Source of the DNA: Adineta vaga
Lineage: Eukaryota > Rotifera
Direction: 5' to 3'
DNA: 64,000 nt
Assembly: GCA_021613535.1 (NCBI GenBank)
Contig: CP075493.1
Span: 8,060,001 to 8,124,000 of the forward strand
Shown: piece by piece, positions 37,125 through 50,844 of the stretch
How the letters are laid out: every line of letters begins with the position of its first letter
Position numbering within the stretch: the first letter of the stretch is position 1
The notes under the pieces: generated by a model
Told to the model about the DNA's origin: nothing
Seen by the model: the letters and a program-made list of their open reading frames with translations, nothing else
Databases searched by the model: none
Made by a program: the position numbers and the translations under genes

Positions 37125-39460
37125 TTATAGATCATTATCTTCATCGTCGTCATCCATATCTTCCTGTTTTAATGGTTGATATCCTTTAACAACAATACTG
37201 TCGTTTGTATTCATCAATGATGTTATATTACCTACAGTTGACATCCATGATGAATCAACATTATTGTCGACAATTGTTGTCGTTGAATGTCCATCGTCTG
37301 TTGTTGCTTGCTATTAGGAAAAAAGAATAAAAAATATAGTCGAATTGCAGAACTCAAAATGTTCGTCGAAAAAAACGCGATAAACAAAAAAATACAACGA
37401 AAGCAGCGAATCATGGAAATACTCAAGCACTAAGTCGTCGCCGACTTGTACGCGTAGATAGGCATGAAGTTGTTTCCTATAAGATAAATAGATCATCATT
37501 TTTCTTTTCTGTCAAACTTCTCCATTCAATATCCTTCTCTTTCTTTCATAAATAAAAATAAAAATAAAATCCTACTTTTAATGCACGCCCTTTAGTTTCA
37601 ATCGGCAATAAAATAGCACAAATTGCTGCCATTGCTGTTGCTATTACATACACTGCAATGGTTCCATGAAAGGTTTTCTTAATTAATACTTGTGCTAAAA
37701 ATGGTGTAATCATTGCACCAATTCTTGACATGGATGATGCACAACCAACAGCTATAGCACGTATAACTGTTGGATAAACTTCCATTGTATATAAATATAT
37801 TAAACCGAATTGAGCATTGATAAACATACGTGCAAGAAATGTAATAGCATCGACTGCCCATGGTTTCGTACGTGTATTAAAAACAAATGCTAGAAAACAA
37901 AACGATGCACATGAAAAATTAATTGCACATGTTGTTCGTCGACCAAAATAAGAAAGAAGTATTAATAATAACGGTATACCAAACATTTCACCAAAAGTTG
38001 TAAATATCAAGGATTTATAATCATCTGTTGTTAACATTTTACAATGACTGGACGGTATCGTTGTATTATTGACTATAATTGGTTGTGGGTCATGTTTAAT
38101 TAATGTCATTATTGATGTATTGATTAATATTAATCCATAATAACTCATGGCAACAGTCATCCACATGAAGGCTAGTAGAAATGATGTTCGTTTATAATTA
38201 GCATGAAATAATTGTTTTACAGAACCACATTCGTCCTAGATATTTCAAATAAAAGGAAAAAAATCTTCTTCTTGTATTCTAATCTTTTCTGTTGTCAAAC
38301 TGACTCGAGCATGAACATCACGAAGTTTTCCTGGTGGTAATGCACGATTATTTGTTAAAGCAATAGTTTTCAATATACGTTCAGCTTTGTCAGGGTGACC
38401 ACTAGCAACGAAAAAGCGTGGTGATTCAGGTATGAACTAAGGATAAAAGATAAAGTAGAATATTGTATCAAGAAGAAAAGAAGAGAAATGAATACTTACA
38501 TACATACAAATAGCTACAATTGATATTGGTAGAGCAGAAAGTGCAGTTAATATTCGCCATCCATATGTTGGAACAACAATCATAGCCATGAGATATTCAA
38601 ATATACTGCCTAATGACCAAAATAATTCAATAACAATTGTTATGGTTGCACGAGCATTCGATGGTAAATATTCAAGCATTAGTGTTGAGCTAAAGTATAT
38701 AGAATTAATATTTATTATGAAGTTAGTTGAATAGAAGATAACGATTTCGGACATGTATTAGGAATAGTAAATAATACCCTAAATCAATTTTTTTTTGGCT
38801 AATAAAGATATTTTTTATCATGCCCGTCAATTACTAGTTTCATATTAATTGTATCGCTTGATCTGTTTTCAATGTATTTCGTTCTTTTAAGAATACATCA
38901 GATAAAACTAAGGTCAAGTTGGGTACTTCTCTTGTTTACACAAGGACGTCATATATATATATATATTCTCATAACTGAATTTTTTCCTAATAATTCATTC
39001 ATATTTACCCTTGCGAAGCTCCTGATAATGCAAATCCAACCAGAACTCTTGCTACAAGTATCCAATAGTAATTCGGTGCTAATGCTGTTAACATTCCAAA
39101 TATAGTATTCAATACTGCACTAAGAAAAATGACTCGTCGTCGACCATATTTATCGGCCATGATACCAAATATAAATGCTCCAATCATCATTCCAGCAAAT
39201 ACACCCTAAATACGAACAACTTTATTGTATCATTCATTTATTTATCGAAAGCATACCGTTGTTAATGATGCTATTTGGATTTGTGTAACATCAGGCCAAT
39301 AACATGTTAATGCTGGTCCTAAGATAGCCAAAAGCATCATTTCAACTGCATCAGCCATTGAACAAAAACCGAGTATAGCTATTAAACGCCATTGATATCT
39401 TCCCAATCCAATAAAATCAATACATTCTTCTAATGAATATGTGCTTGTACTTGTTTCCAT
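37125..39460 (-). CDS. SVOP: SVOP/SV2-like major facilitator transporter
   Basis: Twelve-TM MFS protein of the synaptic vesicle 2-related (SVOP) subfamily; the substrate is not established. Start ATG 39460 (METSTSTYSLEECIDFIGLG). Motifs in order: GRYQWRLIAILGFCSMADAVEMMLLAIL (TM1); IFGIMADKYGRRRVIFL (loop 2-3 motif A); ARVLVGFALSGASQG; LEYLPSNARA then ELFWSLGSIFEYLMA; FIPESPRF; an extended lumenal loop with N-glycosylation sites between TM7 and TM8; LLLILLSYFGRRTT; YTMEVYPTVIRAIAVG; and LLPIETKGRALK. After TM12 an intron of about 250 nt, long for this window, leads to a final exon encoding an acidic tail (EDMDDDDEDNDL) and the stop at 37125. About eight exons in all. Confidence 0.88.
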
Positions 39461-39940
39461 TTGATCTCATTCACAACTCGTTCATATCAATCATATAGAA
39501 AAAAAATTAATTCTAAATAATTAGAAATATAAGTTTTTATTTTTTCCTTTCATTTCTTTAAGTTTTATTTGAGAAAGAAAAAGACGATTTTTCATTCAAA
39601 ATAAGGGTGTGTTTTCTCATTACAACGCAATCTTTGTTCCTACTATTTCAATTGCTCGAGAAAAAACAACACCTACACAGTTCTAATCTTTTCATTTGAA
39701 AAAAATACTATATATAAAAGAAAATGAGATAAAAGCAAGGCCATTTACATAACGAAAAGAAATGAAAAATAACGAAGACAAATAAACACGACCAATACTA
39801 AAATTGAAAAAGAAAGAGAATGACAGAAAACAGAATATAAAAACAACAACAATAATACGGTCTACTTTTATTCTTTAGATAAGTTAAAATCACGGGGAAT
39901 ATTTTATTTTGTCGAAAATAAAATTTTGTGTAAACAAATC

Positions 39941-42900
39941 ATGAGCTCCACAGGATTACTTTCTCTATGTGGTAAATTTTTATTTACTTTTCTTTGATGA
40001 TTCATCGTGTGTGATATAATTATAGCTCGACGTTCAATTCGTCCATTTCAATTTCCTATGGTAGTTTTTCAATCACATAAACGAACATTGCATGATCAAG
40101 CCGAGACTCAAGCAGCAGATTCTAATCCAGCATATGATTTTGTTCGACGTCATCTTGGTCCAAATGAACGTCAAACGAATGAAATGCTTCGAACATTAGG
40201 TTTAAAAACGATCGATGAACTAATCGATAAAACAGTTCCAGCATCAATTAAATATCGTGGTACAATGAATATTCCTGAAGCACTCTGTAAATAACATAAG
40301 TTATTTTGTTTAGGATATCGAGTTTATTTCTATTTCGTTATCTTTTATTTCAAATAGCTGAACATCGTGCTTTAAAAGAAGCTGAAGAAATTGCATTACA
40401 AAATGAAGTATGGCGATCCTATATTGGTCTTGGTTACAATGATTGTATCATTCCAACTGTAATTCAACGTAATCTTTTTGAAAATCCTGGTTGGTATACA
40501 CAATATACACCTTATCAAGCAGAATTATCTCAAGGACGTTTAGAAAGTTTACTTAATTATCAAACTGGTAAATGAGTGGATATAGGATTAGGATGATGAT
40601 GATTTTGAATATTTTTTGTTTTCAATAGCTATCAGCGATATAACAGGACTTCCATATTCGAATGCTAGTTTACTTGATGAAGGAACAGCAGCCGGTGAAG
40701 CTATGGCTTTGTGTTATCGACATAATAAACGTCCACGAATGTTTGTTAGTGATCAACTTCATTCACATGTCATTGAAGTTATTCGTACAAGAGCAAGGTG
40801 AGAAAGAATCACGAAATTTTTGAAAAATTAAAATAAGTTCATGTCAATTATTTTTAGTGGATTTCGTACAGAGGTTGAAGTTTTACCAATTGATAAAATG
40901 GATTTTTCAAAAAAAGATGTATCCGGTGTTATTTTTCAATATCCCGATACAACTGGAAATGTTTGTGATCCTTCTGAATTAATAGCTCGAGCTAAAGAGA
41001 ATGGAGTATGATTTTCATAATATCTATTCAATGATTTATTTTGTTCTATTTATGCATTATGTTTAATTAGACTATTGTTATTTGCGGTTCTGATTTGCTT
41101 GCTCTTTGTCTTCTTAAACCTCCGGGTGAAATGAATGTAGATATTTGTTATGGCAATTCGCAACGATTAGGTGTTCCATTAGGTTTCGGTGGTCCACATG
41201 CAGCTTTTTTTGCATGTGCAGAACAATTTAAACGTGATATGCCTGGTCGTTTAGTTGGTTTAACAATGTAAAACTTATTTTTCTCCATACGAAAGAATTC
41301 TTATGCTTATCATTTGATCTATATTAGTGATTCACATGGAGCAAAAGCTTATCGTTTAGCTCTTCAAACACGTGAACAACATATTCGACAAGAAAGAGCG
41401 ACAAGCAATATTTGTACTGGTATGAAAATTTCCTTCGATTCCTAACATGTTCATTTGTTGCTTTTAGCACAAGCATTACTTGCTAATATGGTAGCTATGT
41501 ATTGTTTATATCATGGTAGACAAGGTCTTCGAAATATCGCTACAAAAATTCATATATTAACCTGTGATTTTGCTGAAAGTAATCATAGAATGATTATTAT
41601 AAAGTATAGAAATATCAATTGATTCATTTAAGGTCTAAAAGCTGGCGGACATTCAATCAAAAATGAACTCTTTTTTGATACATTAAAAATCAAACCACGA
41701 ATGACTGTTGATGAAATCAAACAACGTGCAAAAGAAAAACGTATTAATCTACGTTATTATGATAATGGCAGTGTAAATCTTATTATCATAAATTAATGAT
41801 ATATATTCATATTTGATTTTATCAATATTTTAGGTTGGTGTTTCATTGGATGAAACAATGAATGAAAATGATGTTGCTGATCTTAAATGGATCTTTAATG
41901 TTGAAAATAAATCATCAGTAAAATGAAAACATATGAGTTTGTTCTTTGAAATGTGAAGAAACTTCTTTTAGAATGAAACTATACAAAATCCACCTGATTT
42001 TGGTAAATTAACTCGTCAAAGTCGATTTCTTAATGCTGATGTGTTCAATAAGTAATATATTTTGATATTCATTCTCTTATAATTTCTAAACATTCATTTT
42101 AGATATCGATCTGAAACAAAATTAATGCGTTATATGAAACATTTAGAGAATAAAGATTTATCATTAGTACATTCAATGATTCCATTAGGTTCATGTACAA
42201 TGAAACTTAATGCTGCTGCTGAATTAACTGTAAAAATTGAATTTGATTTTCTTTGAATTAGTTTTTTTTTGCGGCTGCTCTTTATTGTAGCCATGTTCAT
42301 GGGCACATTTTAATCGAATTCATCCATTTGCGCCACGATCACAATGGAATGGTTATGTACGATTACTCAATGATCTTAATCAATTCTTATGTGAAATTAC
42401 GGGTTATGATAAAATATCATTTCAACCAAATAGGTACACATATTTAAAAAAAAGAAATATTGAATGCATTTATTGCTCTTATTTTTCAAGTGGTGCTCAA
42501 GGTGAATATGCGGGTTTACGAGTAATCCGAGCCTATCATGAACATAATGGTGCGCCACAACGACGCGTAAGAATTGAAAAATTTTGTATTGAACTTTAAT
42601 TTCGATTTTTCATGTTTTGTTTTAGGTTTGTTTGATTCCAATTTCTGCTCATGGAACAAATTTTGCATCAGCTAGTAACAAAAAAAACGAATTTTTCTCG
42701 AAAAAACATTTATTTTTCAATGGATTTTATCTTTAAAGTTATGGCTGGAATGAAAATTGAAAAAGTACAATTAGATAAAACTGGTGCTGTAGATATAAAA
42801 CATTTAGCACAAATCGCCGAAAAACATAAAGATACACTTGCTTGTGGTATTGTTACATATCCAAGTACAAGTGGAGTTTTCGAAGAAACAATCAAGTAAG

Positions 42901-44188
42901 ACAAATTGATGACGAAGAGAAAGAAGACAAAAATAATATTAATTTAAATAGAGAATTTTGTGATATTATTCATAAGAATGGTGGTCAAGTTTATCTTGAT
43001 GGAGCAAATATGAATGCACAAGTCGGATTATGTCGACCAGGAGATTATGGTTCTGATGTATCACATTTGAATTTACATAAAACATTCTGTATTCCACATG
43101 GTGGTGGTGGACCTGGCATGGGTATGTTTAATTATTTGAAACTTAATTAAAATAAAATTTAAATTGAATTTTGATTTTAGGACCCATCGGAGTGTAAGTT
43201 TTGTTCTTTTTTTGTTAATAAGAGAAAAAAGATTTGTATATGTTGTACAAATACTTACATAATCTATGAACTTGATATCTATTCTTTGTGTTAACATATC
43301 TAAAATGGTTTATTCTAGTAAGAAACATCTTGCACCATTTCTTCCAAATCATCCTTTATTGGAACAAAATTCTGATCATAATTCCAAAGATTCCTTTGGT
43401 CCTGTGTCATCAGCTCCATTTGGTTCGGCATCTATTTTACCAATCTCTTGGATGTATATTCGAATGATGGGTGCAGCTGGTCTTCGACGTGCAACAGAAA
43501 CAGCTATACTCAATGCTAATTATATAGCTAAACGTCTTGAATCTTCCTATAAAGTATTATTTCGTGGCAGCAATGGTTTGTTTAATGTGAAAATTTTCTT
43601 AAATCTTTTCGTTTCTTTTCTTTTTGTAAAGGTTTTGCTGCACATGAATTTATCATTGATGTCAGCCATTTTAAGGAACTTACAAATGTCGAGGCAGTGG
43701 ATATTGCTAAACGTTTACAAGATTATGGTTTTCATGCTCCAACTGTTTCATGGCCTGTTTCTGGTTCATTAATGATTGAACCAACTGAATCTGAAGATAA
43801 AGATGAATTAGATCGATTCTGTGATGCATTGATCGGTTAGTTTAGCTAGAACATTCTATATGTCAAGTTATTATTATTATTTTTTTGTTTATTTAGAAAT
43901 TCGAAAAGAAATCGCTCAAATTGAAAATGGAGAATTTGATAAGAAAAATAATCCTTTGAAGAATGCACCTCATTCACAACACGTTTTTCTGCAAGAAAAA
44001 TGGAATTTACCTTATTCATTAAACAAAGCTGTCTTCCCTATTGTAAGTTTATTGATCAATTATTTACTCGAATCTTTCTTCTTTGTTTTTCATAGCATTT
44101 CGTTTCACCAAATTATAAGTTTTGGCCATCATGTGGACGCGTGAATGATGTTTACGGTGATAAGAACTTGAAATGTCGTGTGGATTAA
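39941..44188 (+). CDS. GLDC: Glycine dehydrogenase (decarboxylating), P-protein of the glycine cleavage system
   Basis: PLP-dependent mitochondrial enzyme that decarboxylates glycine and passes the aminomethyl group to the H-protein lipoamide. About 20 exons with short introns. ATG 39941 starts a transit-like leader ([18 protein letters not shown]). Both halves of the protein are present. N-terminal half: [64 protein letters not shown]-terminal half: [32 protein letters not shown], then [18 protein letters not shown] and [20 protein letters not shown], which holds the PLP-binding Lys. [29 protein letters not shown] and the final [17 protein letters not shown] complete it. An intron after GTNFASA restores the conserved join to MAGMKI. 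No frame breaks were seen. Confidence 0.96.
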
Positions 44189-44789
44189 ATTACCTCATTT
44201 TATCACTCTAACCATTGCCATATACTAAAACCTATTCCTCGTGTGATTATTTTTGCTTTTTGATTCCGTTATATTTGTTTTTCTTTTGTAATGATAAAAC
44301 TTATATGTATATCAAAATTATTTGATATCATGTAAGAGAATAAAGTGCAATCGCTGATTAGTGTAAAGAAACTCTTGAAACACAAACTAATAAAATCTCA
44401 AAGAATGAAGAAAAGGATGATATTTATGGAAGATATATCAAAGTTATATGAAAGCGACATATTGAATTTCGCAAGTCGATAGAGGTCGCGTCATTCTTTT
44501 CATACAAAAAAATAATAAAATTCGATTTGTCGATTTCTACGAGCCACTCCTCTATACTGTCGAATAGATATGTAGATGTAGACATTGTCATGTACTACTA
44601 GTCATAGTCATCATCATCAATTTATCATGAGGAAAAAAAGAAAAAAATCTACCCATGTGGTTTTTTTTCCTTTTCAAATTGAATTAGACAAATGCTTAAG
44701 CTTGTTTACGACTTCATTTATGAATAATTCAGGATAATTGCTGTATAATGACGAATCTATCGATAACGATTTACTTTCTCTAGATAAAT

Positions 44790-47700
44790 ATGTCGAATAA
44801 TAATACGATTCGTGAACTTAAACTTCATAGTCCAGCAGGTGTTGAACCAGCTGTATTTACTTGGCCAAGTATTGAACGACAAGTAATGAACATAGGATTT
44901 TCTTTACTTTTTTTTCGAATTAAAATGTTTAATTTATTATTTATTTAGAATACAAAAAAAGATGGTGTATTTATCGGTGGTGATGAAATTGTCAAAACAA
45001 TTCGTCTAGTTTTCGAAGGTAAATCATACCTAGGATAGAAAAATGATTTCATTAACATTTTCAAATAGATTATCCTGAATTATATCAACAAAATCTTGGT
45101 CTTTCAACATGTGATATACATTCGTATGCACAAATGAAAGAATTATGCGATAAATTTAATAAAATAATTGATACACATATTAAATTAAATCGTGGTACCG
45201 AAGCATTTTCTGCTCGTTTAGAACAACGTGCAACATCGAAATTATTTCGTCATATACTTGCTCAAGTTTATAGTCGAGCAGTAACTGATCCGGATAAATT
45301 ACGTGATTATGAACCATTTTCACCTTCAGTAAAGAAAAAACATATCAAATCTTGGTTTCTTTTCTCAAACAGAAATTTTCTCGTTTAGGTCTATGGTGAA
45401 ACATCACCAGATTTAATTGATTCAATACTTAAAATGATCAATTTAACTGAAGATCAAACATTTATTGATCTAGGTTCAGGTGTTGGTAACGTTGTTCTGC
45501 ATGTAGCAGCATTAGCAAATTGTAAAAATGTCTATGGAATTGAATATGAAGAAACACCAGCAGCATATGCACGCGCCATGGCCGATGAATTTCGTTGTTG
45601 GATGCGTTGGTATGGAAAACAATATTCAGATTTTCAATTAGAACATGGCGATTTTTTAACACACACAATGATGGAAGAAAGAATTAAAGAAGCCGATGTT
45701 ATCTTTGTGAATAATTATGTATTTGGTTCAAGAGTAAATCATGAATTGAAAGTAAAATTTATGAATATGAAAGGTAAGTATTGACAATATGAATGATAAT
45801 ATATAGAGATAAAAAAAAATTGGAATTGAGTATTAACGTATTATTTTATGTTCTGTTTAGATGGAGCAAGAATTGTATCATCAAGAGAATTTTGTCCGGA
45901 AACATTTCGACTTAATGATCGAACAAAGAATGATTTAGGTGCTGTTATGCATGTCACGTAAGTGAATTGAATTTCAATTTTTTCTTTTCATTTCAAAATT
46001 TCATATTTTAATAGGAAACCTGAAGAATTTTTTGGTAAAGTTAGTTGGTCGGATAAATCTGTGCAATATTATCTTCATATCATTGATCATAGTAAATTAG
46101 CACTTTATTATGAAAAACTACATCAATCACATGTAAAAGGAATAAGATCCATGTAAGTTTACTATATTTATTATTGTTCATTGAAAACTCACTTACTCTT
46201 TTAATTGCGATGTCATTAAACATTTCATAATGGAGAATAACTGATGATTGATCTATTTTGATATTGTTCTTCTTATTTTAGTCATACAAAATCGAATGAT
46301 GATGAAAATTCTCTTTCTTCATCATCATTTAATTCATCTTCTACAAATCCATCATCAAATGGTAAACATCATCGTCAAACGAAATCAATTTCTCATCAAC
46401 GATCTGAGAAAACTGATGAAAATCAATTTTCACAACATGCTGTTAAACATATGAAACGAAAAGTTAAATCTTCGACAATAAATAAAAAATCTCATCTAAA
46501 AAATCCTTCCGATAAAAATCAATTTGATTATGAATCTGATCTATCAAATGATGAATTTTCCTCTTCTAAACGTTATCGTACATCATCGAAAGATTATCAT
46601 TCAACATTAAATGATTTACATCCAACTAGTCAAACCTATTCATCAATAAATCAAAATGAACGTTTCAATCATCGTGATATGACGAAATTATGCAATGAAA
46701 ATCTTGATATACGTCATTTTCGTGATTGTTTATCTGAACAAGAAGATCGACAATTTTTCGATTCAATCAATACGTATTTGGATCGTTTCCGTCAACGTCT
46801 CTTTTCCTACTTTACCTATATGAAATCGAGTGCTTACCGTGAACATCTAAAACAACAAGTTGAGAATGAAAAAGAATTGAATCAAACATTAAAAGCAAAA
46901 GTAAATTGTTTAGAAAATAATATTAAAATCTTACTTGATGATACGATCAATTTACTTAAATTACGTACAAATGAATTAGGTATTGAAGATCTTGAACGAC
47001 CAGCTCAATTAATAACCTATGCAAATGATATATCGAATAAACATAAAGAATTACGTTCCAAAGTTGTTACACTTGAAAAAGAAATAGCTGAATATGATCA
47101 AGAAAATGAAAAATTAACATTTATTTTACAATCAATCCAAACAAATGGTCATCATTCATTAACAACAAATCATTCAATTCATGATAATACATATTCAACA
47201 TTATTAGCAAGTATGAGTAAACAAACTCAACAACAAGAAAATCATAAACAATCCTTTCTAACAACAAATTCAACAATCGAAAAAGGTAATACATTACGAT
47301 CCATTGAATATCCATTATCTACCAGTCAAAGTAAGAGAGACATAGATCATATCGAAAATAGATTTTTATTTCTTTGATTTGATTTGATATTTGTAGTTTC
47401 AACATCATCGTATGAAATAAAGAAAGTTGAAAGAAAATCTGGATTTACTATACCGAAAAAAGTCAAGAAAACTTCCGAATCAAATTTTGATAATGTTCAT
47501 ACTGTTTCACCAACGAAAAATACGGATAAACATAATACATCACAAAGTTCTTTATCGTCTCAATCATCAACAATTTCTACAAGTGTCAATACTCTTCTCT
47601 CTACTAAACAACTAGAACCCGTTCAAGTTCATTCCGTTGGACAACAAGTTAAACAACAACAACCACAAGCATCTGTTATTCAATCTGTTAGTGTTAAAAC

Positions 47701-48086
47701 ACTATTGAACAGCCCATCATCATCACCATCGAATACAAAAACATCTCAATTCGCTGATGAAATAAGGTTCATACTAAAACTTTTCATTATTATATGTTTA
47801 CAGTTTTCTTCGTTTAATTTTCAGTCGATCTATGATTATGCAATCACCACGTAAAAAACGTGATTTCTATGGAAAATCATCAGGTCCATCGAATACGCCT
47901 CCTTCATCATCAAGATCATCAACATCGTCACCAAATACAAAATCTCATCGACATATGAATACAACAGATTCATCATCGACAAATAATAATCGTCCATCAT
48001 CAACACCAGCATGTACAGCAACTATTTCTGCACCTACTCTACCGGATCGACCTGTTTCTATTCCTCCATTGAAAACTTCCACTTAA
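44790..48086 (+). CDS. DOT1L: DOT1-like histone H3 lysine-79 methyltransferase
   Basis: Methylates H3K79 within nucleosome cores, marking transcribed chromatin. ATG 44790 (MSNNNTIREL) directly follows a TTTCTCTAG acceptor-like site. The DOT1 fold spans roughly residues 1-330: FTWPSIERQ, CDIHSYAQMKELCDKFN, VYGETSPDLIDSIL, SAM-binding motif I IDLGSGVGNVVLHVAA, YGIEYEETPAAYA, DVIFVNNYVFGSRVNHELK, GARIVSSREFCPETFRLNDR and VSWSDKSVQYYLHIID. A long Ser/Thr/Asn-rich region with Lys/Arg clusters follows (likely DNA or nucleosome binding), then a coiled coil (about 46850-47130), as in metazoan DOT1L where it binds AF9/AF10. A low-complexity Ser/Pro/Thr tail ends the protein. About nine exons; the exons after 47380 rest on frame continuity only. 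Confidence 0.92.
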
Positions 48087-50136
48087 ATTTCTCGATGGAC
48101 AGTATTCTAAATGAACCAACAGAAAAGAACAAGTTCTTTTTCAAAACTTTTTCTCAGGTATAATGTATTTAATCTTCTCTTCGATAAATCACATATTCAT
48201 TCATCTAGCTGTATCAGCTGTCTTATCGTTTTGATTCTCGTTTGTTTTTGTTTCTAATATTTGTTCTTCTTGATTAAAAGAATGTGTTGATAAATTATTG
48301 AAGAAAATTTTCTTCGATCATGTATTCTTTGTTTTTGCTTTTTCTTTCATTGTAACATTATCTTATTCGATACATGTATTCATATTTGTTGTGTATATGT
48401 CTGTAGTTTATTGTCAATTCATTCCTTTCCTTCTTCTTTTTTGACAAGAGATAATGAACAGAAAAACATAAGATTTGTAATAAAAAAGATTCTCATCAAA
48501 ATATATACAGAAGACATACACACCTAACCGACGAAATATATCACAACATGTTTACTCACATTTTGCTTTTCTAACGTCGACTTATGAATATTGGCTGTTT
48601 ACATCATTGTCTATTCATTGACTAACGAAAAATATTTTACTGGCAAAATGTCCGAAAGAAAATTTTCTCTCCTTGAAAATGATGATGCGAACAATGTATG
48701 TTCATGAAAAGTATCGTCCACTCAGTTGAGATTATATTTGTATTTGATCACTAGATATCTGTTGAACTGAAACATCATTGTCTTTTCAATATGTAAAAAC
48801 AATAGTATGCTTTTTTCCTTCGCCAACGCAATGTAAGATACAAGGTTACATCACAATCTATTTTTCGCATTTGTGTTAATACTTACACAATCATCGTATT
48901 TGAATACGTTCTCCATAATCGTCAAGGTATCGATATGCAATATATGTTGCTTATTCGTTTTTTTGATAGTTTTATTTGATTTGACATAGAAGCAATGGTT
49001 TGCATACAAACATACCATTTGAAAAGATTTTTTTCATGATCATAAACTGTTTCGCTTGATCAAATGCCACTGATAATATAGAAGGAACCATAAAAATCGG
49101 AAGGTTATCTTTTTTTTTATCTTTTGAATGAATGCTTAAAAAACGGTCAAAACATTTATTTTACTTATTTATGAGACCTCTTACTTTTTGTTAAATGAAC
49201 TGATTCGATAAGATATTGTTGTTTTCAATAATTTAGAAAATAAAGCTTAAAAATTGATTATTATTGCAATAATATTCAATGTATCACTGTAAAATGTACG
49301 AATAAACAAAATATTGTCAGCTTTCATAACTGTATGTACATAGAATGTAATTAAACGATGATTGTTGGATGACATGTGTTTCTGATCAATATGAATAGAT
49401 TACTCATTAAAAACGAAAGATCTTTGACTCAGTCAAATTAAAATGAATCGTTTGTCTAATCAAATCTCTACAGAAATGAGAATCATTATAGTGTTCGTCT
49501 TTATAAACACATTGCTTTTGAAATGGTAACCAACTCAGAATAATCATGCTTACTGTTGTATTCCCTTTCATACCTATGAAACAGTTCCACAATTCTGTCT
49601 GAGTGATCGAAAGTATAATCACTTTATTCGTCTCGTGAATACTGGATATTACTATGAAATCATCATGGAATATAATCAATTGGATATAACGAAAAATGAA
49701 TATCTTATAATTTTAACGAATCATAGTTATAAGTGAAAAAGAAATACTTGGAGACCAATTATATTCTGTTTATAAATTAATAATCGATCTTGACCAATCT
49801 TAAAGAATATTTATATTTCATCGATATTCGAGTGGACAAACAGCCATGAAAACTAATTCCTAGGAAAGAATGAATACTAACTAATACATTTTAGTAATTT
49901 TTCTTTTTCCGTATTCAATGAGAAGATTTCGAGCGAGAAAAAACATTTTTTTGTCTATTTATGACCTTGATGATACATTGAATATTCGGTTGTTTTTTAA
50001 CTGACAGATCGTAAAACCTACGCGTATCTGAAAAGATACAATATCCACATGTAATTGCGTACATAATGTGCATGAATGATTTTCACCTAATGTGATGAGC
50101 GAATATACTATATAAGACATGATTTTTCGAAGCTAA
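48087..50136. other. Intergenic region
   Basis: About 2 kb starting with the probable DOT1L 3' UTR. AT-rich, no recognisable RNA gene or protein. The ORF at 49407-49679 (minus) has no family resemblance. Confidence 0.5.
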
Positions 50137-50517
50137 TACCACCATAATAACAAGTCGACGATTGCTCATTTATTGACAATCACCGCAATTTTAATCGTTA
50201 TATTTGTTTATACAAACAATGTTCCTCAACGAAGACATGTTGGTTTCAATCATCGTGAGAACGAAAAACCGGAAATCAAAATAATTGGGGAAGCTTTATA
50301 TGCTCTCAAGGATGATAAATTAAATGAGCTGAATGGGTGAGACGTGAATGTGGCGAATTGCATAAAAAATGGTGACAAAAAGCATGCAAAAGGTTCGATC
50401 TTGAATACTATAGCACTCCTGGAAAAAGTGGCAAAAAAAAGAATTATAACAGTAGCAGAAATCATGATGCGTTTATTGACTCTTCCTTTCTTTCTTTCAG
50501 TTAGAAATCCATCTAAT
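50137..50517 (+). other. Possible secreted-peptide precursor or decayed ORF
   Basis: From 50137 a frame is open to a TGA at 50338. It encodes a hydrophobic segment (LLTITAILIVIFVYT) followed by a charged region (HRENEKPEIKIIGEALYALK). No Met precedes it. A GTGAGA donor overlaps the TGA, and an AAAAAG acceptor about 46 nt later would shift into a frame with a dibasic KR, a 12-residue segment, then Gly-Lys-Lys-Lys and a stop at 50517. That arrangement is typical of amidated neuropeptide precursors. Unspliced, the region is instead an ORF broken by one TGA. The first exon and splicing are unproven. Confidence 0.2.
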
Positions 50518-50844
50518 CATTATATTAGTCTCTTTCTAAATTTTAGTTTTCTTCTCTTCTCTTCTTTCGATTTTATTTATTCTTCAAATAAACTAGGATA
50601 TAGCCTTCAAACACAAAAAACTTGTTATTCACGTTCTCTATCGCACGAACATAAATAAGAATCTTGAGGGTGTAGGTATAAGTGAAGATATAGCTCTTTT
50701 CTCTTCTCTCACACTCTACATGCTATGTAATCTTAGTCAAAAGTGAAAATTGCTTCGATTGTAACTATCATTTTATTGAAATTTGTTTTTATTAATGCTT
50801 ATAGTGAATTCGAGATTGAAATAAAAACTTATGGAGAAACTTGT

